In this document: one piece after another, positions 8,101 to 15,385 of the stretch | Position numbering within the stretch: the stretch's first letter is position 1 | Layout: every line of letters begins with the position of its first letter | DNA from: Actinomycetes bacterium | Lineage (GTDB): Bacteria; Actinomycetota; Actinomycetes; Actinomycetales; Actinomycetaceae | Direction of reading: 5' to 3' | Assembly: GCA_023389315.1 (NCBI GenBank) | Contig: JAEWEQ010000050.1 | Location: 1-47,222, forward strand | Length of the DNA stretch: 47,222 nt | Translations under genes and position numbers: made by a program | Notes under the pieces: model-generated | Seen by the model: the letters and a program-made list of their open reading frames with translations, nothing else | Database searches by the model: none | Told to the model about the DNA's origin: nothing

Positions 8101-10839
8101 ACGAGTAGACCAGTATGGCTCAGAGTATGAGCGCTTCACGAACCGCTTCGCTAACGGCTCCACCCAGGCGGGGTCGATTTTGGCAACCGTGCGGGCAAAA
8201 AGACGTGAAGTTTCCACCAGTTCCGCTGCCATAACCCAGTCGTAGTGCTTACGCGCCAAGCCTGAGCCGGGCCAGATGACGAACTTAGCGGCGCGGGCGC
8301 CCTCGTAAACTTGCCGCTGCTGATCCCACCAACCGAGGTTGGAAAGCAGCCCCACCAGCAGGGACTGGTGAATGGCGTCGGCGTTCGCTCCGGAAGTACG
8401 GCGCGTGGTGTCCACTGCAGCGCGCGCCATAGCGCCCTCAATCCCGGCAGTGCGTTCTTGGAAAGCCACGTCAGCGCGGGTGGGTAGCTCCAGTGGGCGT
8501 ACTTGTAAACGCAGGGGTTTTGACAACTCGGTCAACTGTTGTGCCACGTCTTGCCACTCGCGCCAACGCAAATAATGCAAGAATTCGCGCTTACATAAGC
8601 GCCGCATCGCGGAGTTCGACATCTCCCGCGACACCAGGCGTAAATAACGCCAAATCGACAGGTAGGTGATGAAATCCGAAGTCGGATCCAAGAACCGAGC
8701 GTGCGCCGCATCCGCGTCGCCTTGGAAAGCTTCAGGCCGCTCCCGCACATCCTGCATGGACAAAGCCGCGACGATGATGATGACTTCACTGGCGCACCCA
8801 TTACGACTCGCCTCGATCAGCATCCGCCCCAGGCGCGGGTCAATCGGAAGGCGCGCTAAGTCGCGGCCAATGCGGGTGAGCCGCAGCGGCGCCTGCGCGG
8901 TGGTGCGATCTGCTTTGCTGTGACCACGTGATGACGTGCCTTTGTGAAGGGCTTCGCGGCGACCACGTGATGACGTGCCTTTGGTTGAGTCGTTTCGCGG
9001 AGCTATCGCCCCGATCTCATCCAACACGTCAATGCCTTGTCGCACCGCAGCCGCGGCGGGAGCATCGAGGAACGGGAAATCTTCAACCTGCCCCAAGCCC
9101 AGGGAGATCATTTGCAAAATCACTGACGCCAATGACGTGCGTAAGATTTCCGGTTCAGTGTATTCAGGGCGGTGAATAAAATCCGACTGCGAATACAGGC
9201 GGATCGCCACGCCATCGTCGACCCGCCCACACCGGCCAGAACGCTGGTTCGCAGATGCCTGCGACACCGGTTCAATGGGGAGGCGCTGGACCTTCGTACG
9301 GTTCGAATACCTGGAAATGCGCGCCAAACCAGGGTCGATGACGTAGCGGATCCCGGGCACAGTGAGGGAAGTTTCCGCCACGTTGGTTGCCAGTACCACG
9401 CGCCGGCGCGGATGGTCTTCGAAGATGCGTTGTTGCTCAGGTGCGGACAGTCGGGAATACAAAGGCACCACTTCGATGCCATCGAGCGCTGACTTTTCGT
9501 GCGCCTGCCCCGCTGCGATGTAACGCGCACCCAGGTGGTCGCGCAACGCTTCCGTGGTGTCGCGAATATCGCGCTCCCCGGGGAGGAAAACCAAGATGTC
9601 TCCCGGCCCCTCTTCACACAATTCGTCAGTGGCGTGGCAGATCGCCGTAAAGTAATCAATATCTTCGCCGCGGCCATACCCCAGCGTCGCCAACTCGCTA
9701 TCGGCATCTTCCAGTGTTATCGCCAGAGCGGAGTTGTCGGAATTGACATCGTCCTCATTTCCGAGGGCGGTTGGCGCGGTTGGCAAGGAGGTGGCGGCGT
9801 GGCCGTCCTCGTCACGATCTTCAGCAGACAAAGGGCGGTAGCGGATCTCCACTGGGTAAGTACGCCCGGACACCTCGATTACGGGAGCGGGGCGACCGTC
9901 CTCGTCGGAAAAATGCTGCGCAAAACGATCCGAATCGATGGTGGCGGAGGTGATAATGAGCTTCAAGTCGGGGCGGCGTGGCAGCAGCTGCTTCAAATAA
10001 CCCAACAAGAAGTCAATGTTTAGGGACCTCTCATGCGCCTCATCGATGATGATCGTGTCGTAGCGGCGCAGCATCGGGTCGGTTTGAATCTCGGCCAACA
10101 AAATGCCATCGGTCATCAGTTTGATAAGCGTTGAGGGGCCGACCTCGTCGGTGAAACGCACCTGGTAGCCGACGATGGAGTCGGCGGCGGAACTGACTTT
10201 GGAGCCCAGTTCGAACGCGATGCGGTCCGCTACTGCGCGTGCGGCTAGGCGCCGCGGCTGGGTGTGGCCGATCATGGCGCCAATGCCGCGGCCCAGTTGC
10301 AGGCAAATCTTCGGTATCTGCGTGGTCTTGCCCGAGCCCGTTTCGCCGCAAACGATGGTGACTTGATGGTCGCGGATGGCGGCGGCGATCTCATCGCGCC
10401 GGGCACTCACCGGGAGCTGGTCGGGGAAAGTGATCGCTGGCAGGAGGGCGGCGCGTTGGGCGAGTTGGGCGGGGCTGAAGGGGCGCGGGCCTTGCCGGTG
10501 GTTTTCGCGTTTTTTCTGGCGGGGCTGCACCTTGCCGGTGGTTTTCGCGTTTTTTGTGGCGGGCGGTTTCCCGCGGTTGCGGCGGCCAGGGTTTGCGTTC
10601 CTGTCGCTATGTTTGGCGGAATCTGATGTGTGCGGGCGGTGCGTAGGGTTTTCGTGTCGCGCAGGGTGTTCGCGTTGCGTAGGGTTTTCGTGTCGTGCAG
10701 GGTGTTCGCGTTGCGCAGGGTCTGCGGCTAACTTGCCGCGTGCTGCGCCGTCCCCGGATACTTCGCTGCGTCTTGCGCCGTCCTCGGATACCTCCCCGCG
10801 CGGGGAGTGAGGCTGAGGCTGGGACTGCGGCAAAGGCAC
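5140..10839 (-). CDS. hrpA: ATP-dependent RNA helicase HrpA, enlarged
   Basis: This is a DEAH-box RNA helicase of the HrpA family (ribosome- and mRNA-related remodelling). From the GTG start, Walker A GETGSGKT is near residue 165, DEAH near 266 and SAT near 300. The family C-terminal region (FVWLAHVARFLRADALR) follows. At about 1899 residues it is roughly 600 longer than the ~1300-residue enterobacterial protein. The extra length is a Lys/Arg/Asn/Pro-rich N-terminus with tandem repeats and disordered inserts, mainly around 8.9 kb and 6.2-7.3 kb. These inserts contain two complete 60-bp elements read as GTS-PHETPSQ-type 20-mers. The frame is open to TTG at 10884. I prefer GTG at 10839 because AGGA lies upstream and TATAAT at 10884-10889 would start the RNA below the TTG. 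Confidence 0.93.
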   Translation of the reverse strand: MPLPQSQPQPHSPRGEVSEDGARRSEVSGDGAARGKLAADPAQREHPARHENPTQREHPARHENPTHRPHTSDSAKHSDRNANPGRRNRGKPPATKNAKTTGKVQPRQKKRENHRQGPRPFSPAQLAQRAALLPAITFPDQLPVSARRDEIAAAIRDHQVTIVCGETGSGKTTQIPKICLQLGRGIGAMIGHTQPRRLAARAVADRIAFELGSKVSSAADSIVGYQVRFTDEVGPSTLIKLMTDGILLAEIQTDPMLRRYDTIIIDEAHERSLNIDFLLGYLKQLLPRRPDLKLIITSATIDSDRFAQHFSDEDGRPAPVIEVSGRTYPVEIRYRPLSAEDRDEDGHAATSLPTAPTALGNEDDVNSDNSALAITLEDADSELATLGYGRGEDIDYFTAICHATDELCEEGPGDILVFLPGERDIRDTTEALRDHLGARYIAAGQAHEKSALDGIEVVPLYSRLSAPEQQRIFEDHPRRRVVLATNVAETSLTVPGIRYVIDPGLARISRYSNRTKVQRLPIEPVSQASANQRSGRCGRVDDGVAIRLYSQSDFIHRPEYTEPEILRTSLASVILQMISLGLGQVEDFPFLDAPAAAAVRQGIDVLDEIGAIAPRNDSTKGTSSRGRREALHKGTSSRGHSKADRTTAQAPLRLTRIGRDLARLPIDPRLGRMLIEASRNGCASEVIIIVAALSMQDVRERPEAFQGDADAAHARFLDPTSDFITYLSIWRYLRLVSREMSNSAMRRLCKREFLHYLRWREWQDVAQQLTELSKPLRLQVRPLELPTRADVAFQERTAGIEGAMARAAVDTTRRTSGANADAIHQSLLVGLLSNLGWWDQQRQVYEGARAAKFVIWPGSGLARKHYDWVMAAELVETSRLFARTVAKIDPAWVEPLAKRFVKRSYSEPYWSTRQGAAMVREKVTLYGLTLIADRPVLLANLPADVPVLGVGAAATSVAARALPGASQTAAIGGGLPDAQASAAELARDLFIRHALIEEQWDANYPFISKNRNVLADIRESEQKLRTGGAVSEDALFGFYDERLPDSVVSQRSFDQWWRRTKHRDALLLSREALLPDAQAWDPRGFPSRWEQADVSLPLEYEFTPGSTRDGLNVRVPISVLARVRDRGFEWLVPGMLEELVTATIRALPKQLRAQLVPAPQVGAELAAWIREHVWGQDPMVEDVSGVGRSSAGAGGAGANGSSADDVGASADSADSAAHPGSGTSSAPSISGTSLTPPTSGTSPVPPTSGTSSAHKTPSQEPKPRRGRACGVGANQPGSTGRAAANQPASSAEVDPRSLEASLGRLAAWAQKSGAASARSVEKMRAAAAKPATNNTAPTPPTASHPTSGEPTSAPPTSGTSTPHETPSQTTKPHRGRACAQDQETAATALANPGQTPRKPRLPGTASGADLPHFFDAFRDASRVLRGVDVPQDLWDDLELASHATATFIVVDERGRELRSGPSLTFLQKQLSSQAQLAVRSAMREALEQAMREQGEASGKPRKGDKRSRGLKAFAGVEPGADLRGANTAGDVPEESGGADSTAPDGNTPTDNPRGNRPTGNPRGTPAARSPQGTTREATARTAPPATGQSSPTSSPSLEQNHLTDWPTNNGQPLKLPRQLETTTRAGLLVRGYPALTPQGSYQAPAAGVRVFPTSSEATLVHPQGLARLLVNRVGLSQSRVATRWTGREALTLASGPYPNTAELVAQAQYASALSLLSEFTPDPISVRTQEDFTQLVTWVRERHEDRVYQIVGYAVDIFSASADLDRAIRAHSVPSLLRVLQDVRAHSAALLTDSLLADVPFVWLAHVARFLRADALRVQKVASSANALSRDEGLRREVASLEQLIHDEDVALLPDDEDGRQRLQQARWLMEELRVSLFAQELGTSQKVSVKRIRNLVSN
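6709..6768 (+). repeat. 60-bp element in frame inside hrpA (copy 4)
   Basis: Complete copy with arms GGCACGTC and GACGTGCC, box GCGAGGGCG, and TTTCGTGCGGCG. Read on the minus strand it adds exactly 20 sense codons (GTSTPHETPSQ...HRGRA) to a disordered linker. The element points the same way as the intergenic copies although hrpA runs the other way. Confidence 0.9.
7036..7095 (+). repeat. 60-bp element in frame inside hrpA (copy 5)
   Basis: Second complete copy in the same hrpA linker. Its arms are perfect inverted repeats at the outer 8 bp and the box is GCGAGGGCG. On the minus strand it encodes GTSSAHKTPSQ...RRGRA, 20 codons in the same frame as copy 4. Extra arm motifs follow at 7142 and 7169, each followed by TGAG. 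Confidence 0.9.
8922..8983 (+). repeat. Direct repeat carrying the arm motif inside hrpA
   Basis: The 23-bp unit starting GACCACGTGATGACGTGCC occurs at 8922-8944 and 8961-8983, with a 39-bp (13-codon) period. It gives two KGTSSRG peptides in HrpA just after the helicase core. Confidence 0.85.
10490..10560 (+). repeat. 40-bp-period direct repeat in the hrpA 5' region
   Basis: A unit of about 31 bp beginning CCTTGCCGGTGG occurs at 10490-10520 and 10530-10560. The period is not a multiple of three, so the two copies are translated in different frames into different basic peptides. Confidence 0.8.
10641..10712 (+). repeat. Tandem 36-bp repeat in the hrpA 5' region
   Basis: Two 36-bp units starting GCGTAGGGTTTTCGTG encode a duplicated 12-residue peptide (REHPARHENPTQ type) in the basic N-terminal tail of HrpA. 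Confidence 0.82.
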
Positions 10840-10883
10840 GTCATCTATCCTATCGCGCCAGCAAGGTGGTGGCTCTTCGCGCA

Positions 10884-10889
10884 ATTATA
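10884..10889 (-). promoter_or_regulatory. Possible -10 box of hrpA
   Basis: A perfect TATAAT hexamer on the minus strand. It lies about 45 bp upstream of the GTG at 10839 and overlaps the alternative TTG start, which argues for the shorter protein. The -35 region is not recognisable. Confidence 0.45.
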
Positions 10890-11117
10890 CGCTCAAGGGC
10901 AGGGTGGCGCACTTATGGCCGTCGCATCGATGCTGGCTGCGGTCGCGCCATTCCTCAGGCGAGGGCGAGGTATCGGCGGTCCCGGGACAATGTTGCTGTC
11001 TCGGGCACCGCCTTGAAACAGTTTGGCCGAACTAACGTGCAACGCCGGTGGATTCGCGTCGGGACCAAGCGTCACATCTTTGCCGCTTCTCACCCTTAGC
11101 TCGGCCACCGACGCTGC

Positions 11118-11177
11118 GGCACGTCATCGCGTGAGTTTGGGCCTTCGCGAGGGCGTTTCGTGCGGCGATGACGTGCC
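11118..11177 (+). repeat. 60-bp element (copy 6)
   Basis: The arms GGCACGTCATCGC and GCGATGACGTGCC pair perfectly over 12-13 bp because the right arm has GATG rather than GTTG. Box GCGAGGGCG. It lies between hrpA and the alpha/beta hydrolase. The rest of the gap holds the 22-bp tandem repeat and no gene. Confidence 0.9.
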
Positions 11178-11229
11178 TGTGCAGGTGGGGGTGGGGAGAG
11201 TGGGGCGATGCGATGCATGAGCCTGCCCG

Positions 11230-11282
11230 GCCGGGTCCGTTGAGACCACCTGCCGGGTCCGTTGAGACCACCGGCCGGGTCC
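11230..11282 (+). repeat. Tandem 22-bp repeat with internal dyad
   Basis: The unit beginning GCCGGGTCCGTTGAGACC occurs at 11230-11251 and 11252-11273, with a partial third. Each unit contains GGTC...GACC, a short dyad. It lies just beyond the stop codon of the hydrolase gene. It could be an operator or attenuator; no function is assigned. Confidence 0.7.
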
Positions 11283-11288
11283 CGATCC

Positions 11289-12377
11289 TCAATCTCCGGG
11301 CCAGCGCGCCAACAACAGGCCAGCCAATTCCTCAGGCACGTCACGCATCAATAAGTGAGAGGCCTCAACGACTTCAAAATCAACCCATCGCGGACCCACC
11401 TCGGCGGCCAGCACAGCCGCCAAGTTCCGCAAATGCTCCACCCAAGAATCGGTCAAAAACCTAGGACCTAACCGTGCTGCAACCACTAGCGCTCCGCAAG
11501 ACAGCGGTAACTGCGAACGTAGCTCGGCCAACTGTGCCGTCCACAAGTCATAACTCGCGTACTCGCGCACCACCCCATCGAGCACATGCGAGCGGGTGAA
11601 AACCGCGCGGTTCACCGCCTCCACATCCTCGTCATCGGCCGAGCGCAACTTCGTGCGCGCAAAACGCAACCGCAGCGACGCGAACGTGCGTGCAGCCAGC
11701 CGGGAACTCAAAACTGCCCGCGCCTGACGGAAAACGAAACGCGAAAACGCCGGCAACGGCACAGGAACTCGACGCTCAACCGCGCTGATCTCACCAGCAC
11801 CACCACCGTCCTCGGCGTCATGAGTGTGCGACGGTGACGACTCAAACGACGGATCAAAAAGCGCCAAACCCGCGCAACGCTTCGGGAAGTTACGAGCAAA
11901 GGCCTCCGCCACCAACGCGCCCATGGAATGGCCAACAACTACTGCGCAACTGACCGACTTCGCGTCCAACACCTGACGCACCACCTCGGCCTCCGCCAGC
12001 AGTGGCGACGGATCGCGGAAAGGAACCGGGCCCGACAACCCCGCCCCCGCACGGTCAATGACCAGCACGCGGCGAGTCGAGCTCAGCTGCAGTACCAAAT
12101 CCTGCCAATCAAACCACGGCACCGCCAAACCACTTAGGAAAACCAGGGTCGGATGGGCCGGGTCCCCCACGTCGAGGACGTGGACGTCGGCCGTCGCAGG
12201 CGCCGATGACGTGCCGTGACGCGGGCCATTTTGATTCAAACTTTGCGAGGACGGGTTGGTGTCCTTGCAAAAATCGGCGCCGGGAGAGTCCGACTCGCTA
12301 GGAGGGGGAGGGGTCGGGTAGGTCACTCGCACGCGGGTGCCACGCAAAATAGAGTCAGCCATTTTCGGGTGGGACAT
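11289..12377 (-). CDS. Alpha/beta hydrolase
   Basis: The 362-residue protein has the oxyanion strand LVFLSGLAVPWFDW, the nucleophile elbow VVGHSMGALVAEAF (Ser in G-H-S-M-G) and a late catalytic His in EASHLLMRDVP. This is a complete esterase/lipase-type alpha/beta hydrolase; the substrate is unknown. ATG at 12377 has GGAGGAAG just upstream. The first 65 residues are polar and disordered and contain the arm motif at 12208 (HGTSSAP). A second arm motif (11335-11342) encodes the RDVPEE next to the catalytic His. There is no signal peptide, so it is probably cytoplasmic. Confidence 0.82.
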   Translation of the reverse strand: MSHPKMADSILRGTRVRVTYPTPPPPSESDSPGADFCKDTNPSSQSLNQNGPRHGTSSAPATADVHVLDVGDPAHPTLVFLSGLAVPWFDWQDLVLQLSSTRRVLVIDRAGAGLSGPVPFRDPSPLLAEAEVVRQVLDAKSVSCAVVVGHSMGALVAEAFARNFPKRCAGLALFDPSFESSPSHTHDAEDGGGAGEISAVERRVPVPLPAFSRFVFRQARAVLSSRLAARTFASLRLRFARTKLRSADDEDVEAVNRAVFTRSHVLDGVVREYASYDLWTAQLAELRSQLPLSCGALVVAARLGPRFLTDSWVEHLRNLAAVLAAEVGPRWVDFEVVEASHLLMRDVPEELAGLLLARWPGD

Positions 12378-12621
12378 GCTTCCTCCGATTCCATGTCAAG
12401 CAAACGTCACCGAGACGGTGTACCTCGCGTGGCGAGGCGAACGCCCAACTTCCCAGGCACGTCAACGCAGAGTCTTTCCTTGAATTTAGAACAGGTTGCT
12501 AGCTTTTGCCCGCCCACTCCCCGGCACAGTCAAGTCACCGTCCCTGCCACAGGCACGCCCTCCTCCCCTGGCGCGGTGCGCCACCCGCCCCTCCCCGGCG
12601 CAGCTAACCCTCCCCGGCACA

Positions 12622-12681
12622 GGCACGTCATCGCCGCACGAACCGTACTCGCCATCCCCCAAACTCACGCGATGACGTGCC
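12622..12681 (-). repeat. 60-bp element in reverse orientation (copy 7)
   Basis: Exactly 60 bp, but the asymmetric interior (GTGAGTTTGGG, GCGAGTACGG, TTCGTGCGGCG) reads on the minus strand. It is the only clearly reversed copy in the window. The arms pair perfectly and the box has one change (AGTACG). It lies in the 348-bp gap between the hydrolase and DUF998 genes. That gap also has a lone arm motif at 12456 and several CCCCGGCAC repeats. Confidence 0.88.
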
Positions 12682-12725
12682 GTAGGGAGGGGGTGGGCGG
12701 TAGGCGGTCAAACAGCTGCCGAGGA

Positions 12726-13460
12726 TCACACGTGCGGTGCGCGCTTGGCGGTCAACCCTGCCACTAAAGCGAGCCACCACAGACCCGCTGCCAGAATCGA
12801 CAAACGCTGGTACCAGCCCAAACCACTTGGCCAGCCCAGCAAATCCGCGCTCACCGTCGCGGCCGTGGCCAAAATATGCACCGCGGCGAACACGCAAACC
12901 AAAATCCCCAGCCACATGGGGAACGCCAGCCGCTCAGGGCCAAAGCCCGCACCGTCCTCGCCAATTAACGGCGCAGGCAAGAGTCGGAGAAACCAAGCAA
13001 GTGAGACAAACCCTGCTCCGACAGTGGCGCAACCGACGGCGACGGACGCGACCTCGTGCATGCGTAGGGAAAATGTTTGGCAGTGCGCGGACGCGACGAC
13101 CTCCGGGGCAGTGAGCGAGTCGGCACACGGCATGGGGAACGCCGCGTCCAGCATGGTTGCCACGGCGAAAAGGGTCGCTGCGAGGAACAAAAAGCGGCGA
13201 ACCCAGCGGGGCAAACCGCGCAATACCGGCGATGATGAGCGGGCCAGGAGGGTCGCGACGAGGAGGACCAACACGCCGGCGACTACGTCGGCGGAGCGGA
13301 AGAACCAGTGGGCCGCCTGTGAGGTCGAGGCCAGTTCCGATGCGAATGACGTGGCAGTGGGGAGCTCGGGGTTCAGAAGTGGCGCGGTCAGCCAACTTTG
13401 GTACGCGAGTGCCGCCAGGAGGGCCAGGAGTTTGATGACGTGAGAGGACGCGCGACGCAT
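12726..13460 (-). CDS. DUF998 family integral membrane protein
   Basis: The protein of about 244 residues has six or seven hydrophobic helices and short loops. A central conserved segment, MLDAAFPMPCADSL followed by HEVASVAVG, is typical of DUF998 membrane proteins of unknown function. The frame opens at 13484 inside a 60-bp element. I prefer the ATG at 13460 (MRRASSH), with 13469 as an alternative. It has its own gap on both sides, so it is probably monocistronic. The C-terminal loop GEDGAGFG is encoded by the box motif (near 12950). Confidence 0.75.
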   Translation of the reverse strand: MRRASSHVIKLLALLAALAYQSWLTAPLLNPELPTATSFASELASTSQAAHWFFRSADVVAGVLVLLVATLLARSSSPVLRGLPRWVRRFLFLAATLFAVATMLDAAFPMPCADSLTAPEVVASAHCQTFSLRMHEVASVAVGCATVGAGFVSLAWFLRLLPAPLIGEDGAGFGPERLAFPMWLGILVCVFAAVHILATAATVSADLLGWPSGLGWYQRLSILAAGLWWLALVAGLTAKRAPHV

Positions 13461-13474
13461 GCCCCACATTCTAA

Positions 13475-13534
13475 GGCACGTCATCGGCGGAGTTTATTGC
13501 CCGGCGAGGACGGTTGGTGCGGCGATGACGTGCC
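13475..13534 (+). repeat. 60-bp element (copy 8)
   Basis: Second interior subtype: GGCGGAGTTT after the left arm, box GCGAGGACGGT, right arm GCGATGACGTGCC. It lies between the divergent DUF998 and PfkB genes, within 15-25 bp of the probable DUF998 start. Confidence 0.9.
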
Positions 13535-13635
13535 GGTGCGGGTGAGGTGCACGGCCCGGTTGGAAGGGTGGGGTCGGGACAGTCTGGAAGGGTAAAGGCG
13601 GGTAGCCGGGCCGGGCGTCATTTGGGACGCCGTGG

Positions 13636-13641
13636 AATAAT
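13636..13641 (+). promoter_or_regulatory. Possible -10 box (leaderless) for the PfkB gene
   Basis: AATAAT ends seven bases before the ATG at 13649 and no Shine-Dalgarno sequence is present. This is the same arrangement as for the MFS gene at 1803. Confidence 0.35.
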
Positions 13642-13648
13642 CGCTTAC

Positions 13649-14638
13649 ATGTACGGACTCTTCGCAGGAATAACCACCCTTGACGTGGCGCAGCTAGTTT
13701 CCCAACCCGTGCCAGAGAACCGGAAAGTGACCTCCGAAAAGCACCTCATCGCGGCTGGCGGCCCAGCGACCAACGCGGCCATCACTTTCTCGGTACTGAA
13801 CGAACTCGCAGGCAGAAGTACCGCCACCGCCCTGGTTACTGCCATCGGGCAGGGGAGTGCCGCCAACCTCATCGCCGAGGACCTTGCGAACTTCAACCTC
13901 GCTCTAATCGACTGCACCGCCGCGGATTCGGCCGCCAGCCAGGAACTCGCGCCAGCAGTATCCAACGTCATCGTGAACCGCACCAACGGAACCCGTACGC
14001 TGGCCTCAACGAACGTGCAGCTCCCCCTGCGAGTAGAGCACTCCACCGCTTCTTTGGCAGCAATGGGGGCACCTAAGGTTGTCCTAATTGACGGTTACAA
14101 CCCGGAGTTGGGGCGCGTAGCGCTCACCTGGCAAGGCCCTGAAGACACCGCCGAAGCCCCCTTCGCTTCCCAAGAGCACAAGCCCGAATACCTGCGAATC
14201 CTCGACGGTGGCTCATGGAAACCCTGGCTGGCGCCGCTGCTTGGCTACGTTGACGTGGCAGTGATTTCTGACGATTTCATGCCCCCGGGGGCGAACAACT
14301 TCGCAGACACCGTGCAGTTCCTACGCGGCTTCGGGATCGAACGAGTCATCCAAACGCGCGGCGATAAACCAGTGCGCTGGTGGTGGCTCGGCAACACCGG
14401 CGAGACACAACCACCACGTGTCGCCACCATCTGCACCCTCGGCGCCGGGGATGTTTTCCACGGCACGTTCGCGTGGGCGTGCGCGACCGGCCTCGTCACG
14501 CGCGAAACTACCGACCCCGCACCAGCTATTGCCTTGGCCAATGCTGTAGCCGCGCACTCCACTACGAGTTTCGGCACTCGCAAGTGGTGCGAGGACGGTG
14601 CCGCCGTTAGCGAAATCCTGCAGTCGGCGCAGGAATAG
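13649..14638 (+). CDS. PfkB family carbohydrate kinase
   Basis: The 329-residue protein has the ribokinase-family N-terminal motif AAGGPATNAAITFSVL (about residue 32). It also has the C-terminal ATP/catalytic signature TLGAGDVFHGTFAWA, with the Asp of GAGD as catalytic base. It should phosphorylate a sugar or sugar-like alcohol with ATP in the cytoplasm; the substrate cannot be read from the sequence. ATG at 13649 (MYGLFAGITTLD) fits the family start. The box motif near 14588 encodes CEDGAAVSEIL at the C-terminus. The gene stands alone between two 60-bp elements. Confidence 0.87.
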   Translation: MYGLFAGITTLDVAQLVSQPVPENRKVTSEKHLIAAGGPATNAAITFSVLNELAGRSTATALVTAIGQGSAANLIAEDLANFNLALIDCTAADSAASQELAPAVSNVIVNRTNGTRTLASTNVQLPLRVEHSTASLAAMGAPKVVLIDGYNPELGRVALTWQGPEDTAEAPFASQEHKPEYLRILDGGSWKPWLAPLLGYVDVAVISDDFMPPGANNFADTVQFLRGFGIERVIQTRGDKPVRWWWLGNTGETQPPRVATICTLGAGDVFHGTFAWACATGLVTRETTDPAPAIALANAVAAHSTTSFGTRKWCEDGAAVSEILQSAQE

Positions 14639-14708
14639 GCCCGTATAGGTTTCCGCAAACCGCTGCCAAGCAGTCCTACAACCGCGTGCCCCATCGCTTC
14701 GCACCTGC

Positions 14709-14768
14709 GGCACGTCATCGGTGGAGTTTAAGCATCCGCGAGGACGTTTCGTGCGGCGATGACGTGCC
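14709..14768 (+). repeat. 60-bp element (copy 9)
   Basis: GGTGGAGTTTA subtype with box GCGAGGACGTTTCGTGCGG and right arm GCGATGACGTGCC. It follows the PfkB gene. Between it and 14955 I see short dyads but no gene or recognisable RNA. Confidence 0.9.
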
Positions 14769-14954
14769 TGAGGGTGGGGTGGGGCCAAGACGGAGTACAT
14801 TCGCTTATCAGGTTGGAAGCAGACTGATATCCGGCCCGAGGGTCGGGCACGGTAAGGAAACAGGGTGGCCCCGAAAAAGGTGGCGCGGCAAGGCTCCCGA
14901 GAATCGTGCGCGCTAAGGAAAGCCCTCGGTTCCCGTTGATCCGCGAAGAAGGTG

Positions 14955-15155
14955 CTACTTATCTTCCACGGTGCCGCTGCCGCGCACGACTAGCCAGCGG
15001 TCCTCCTCCCACTTCACCACGACGCCGGTGGTAAGCACACTTGCTTCCCGCTGGCTTGCACCCTCCTCAGGGGGCAAATAGAAGGTGTAGGCGGGGACTT
15101 TGACCTCGAACCGTGCAGCAATTTCACCCTCGTTACCGTTGGGCGGAGCGCAACG
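14955..15155 (-). pseudogene. C-terminal remnant of an unidentified gene
   Basis: A clean minus-strand reading frame of 66 codons ends in TAG at 14955. It has protein-like composition, including EVKVPAYTFYLPPEEG, VLTTGVVVKWEEDRWLVV and RGSGTVEDK. It is bounded upstream by an in-frame stop at 15156-15158 and has no usable start codon. Upstream sequence to 15385 is low-complexity GC-rich repeats with no matching frame. It looks like the 3' end of a degraded gene, with a beta-rich C-terminal domain. I cannot name the family. A programmed start at a rare codon or a sequencing frameshift cannot be excluded. Confidence 0.5.
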
Positions 15156-15385
15156 CTACCGGACAGCGGGGCTCGGATAGCGCAGAAGCGCGGGGTTACC
15201 GGAAAGCGCGGCCGGGATGGGGGCGAAGTGCAGGGTCGCTGGGAAACCTTGGGTTGCCGGGAATTTCGCGGCCGGAAAGCGGGCCCGGCTACCCCGGCGT
15301 TGAAAACGCCGCCTCTGCTACCAGCGCCGCCACCCGCCCTCGCGAATCAAACTACGACGATCAATTTACGCAGGACGCGCCCAAA

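Noticed and set aside
12737..13443. Plus-strand genes opposite the DUF998 gene
   Set aside because: These are mirror frames of a clear membrane protein, with Arg/Pro/Ser-rich content and no family similarity.
14773..14954. Riboswitch or structured RNA
   Set aside because: Short dyads are present, but no match to known consensus elements (cobalamin, c-di-AMP, tmRNA, RNase P, SRP) was recognised.
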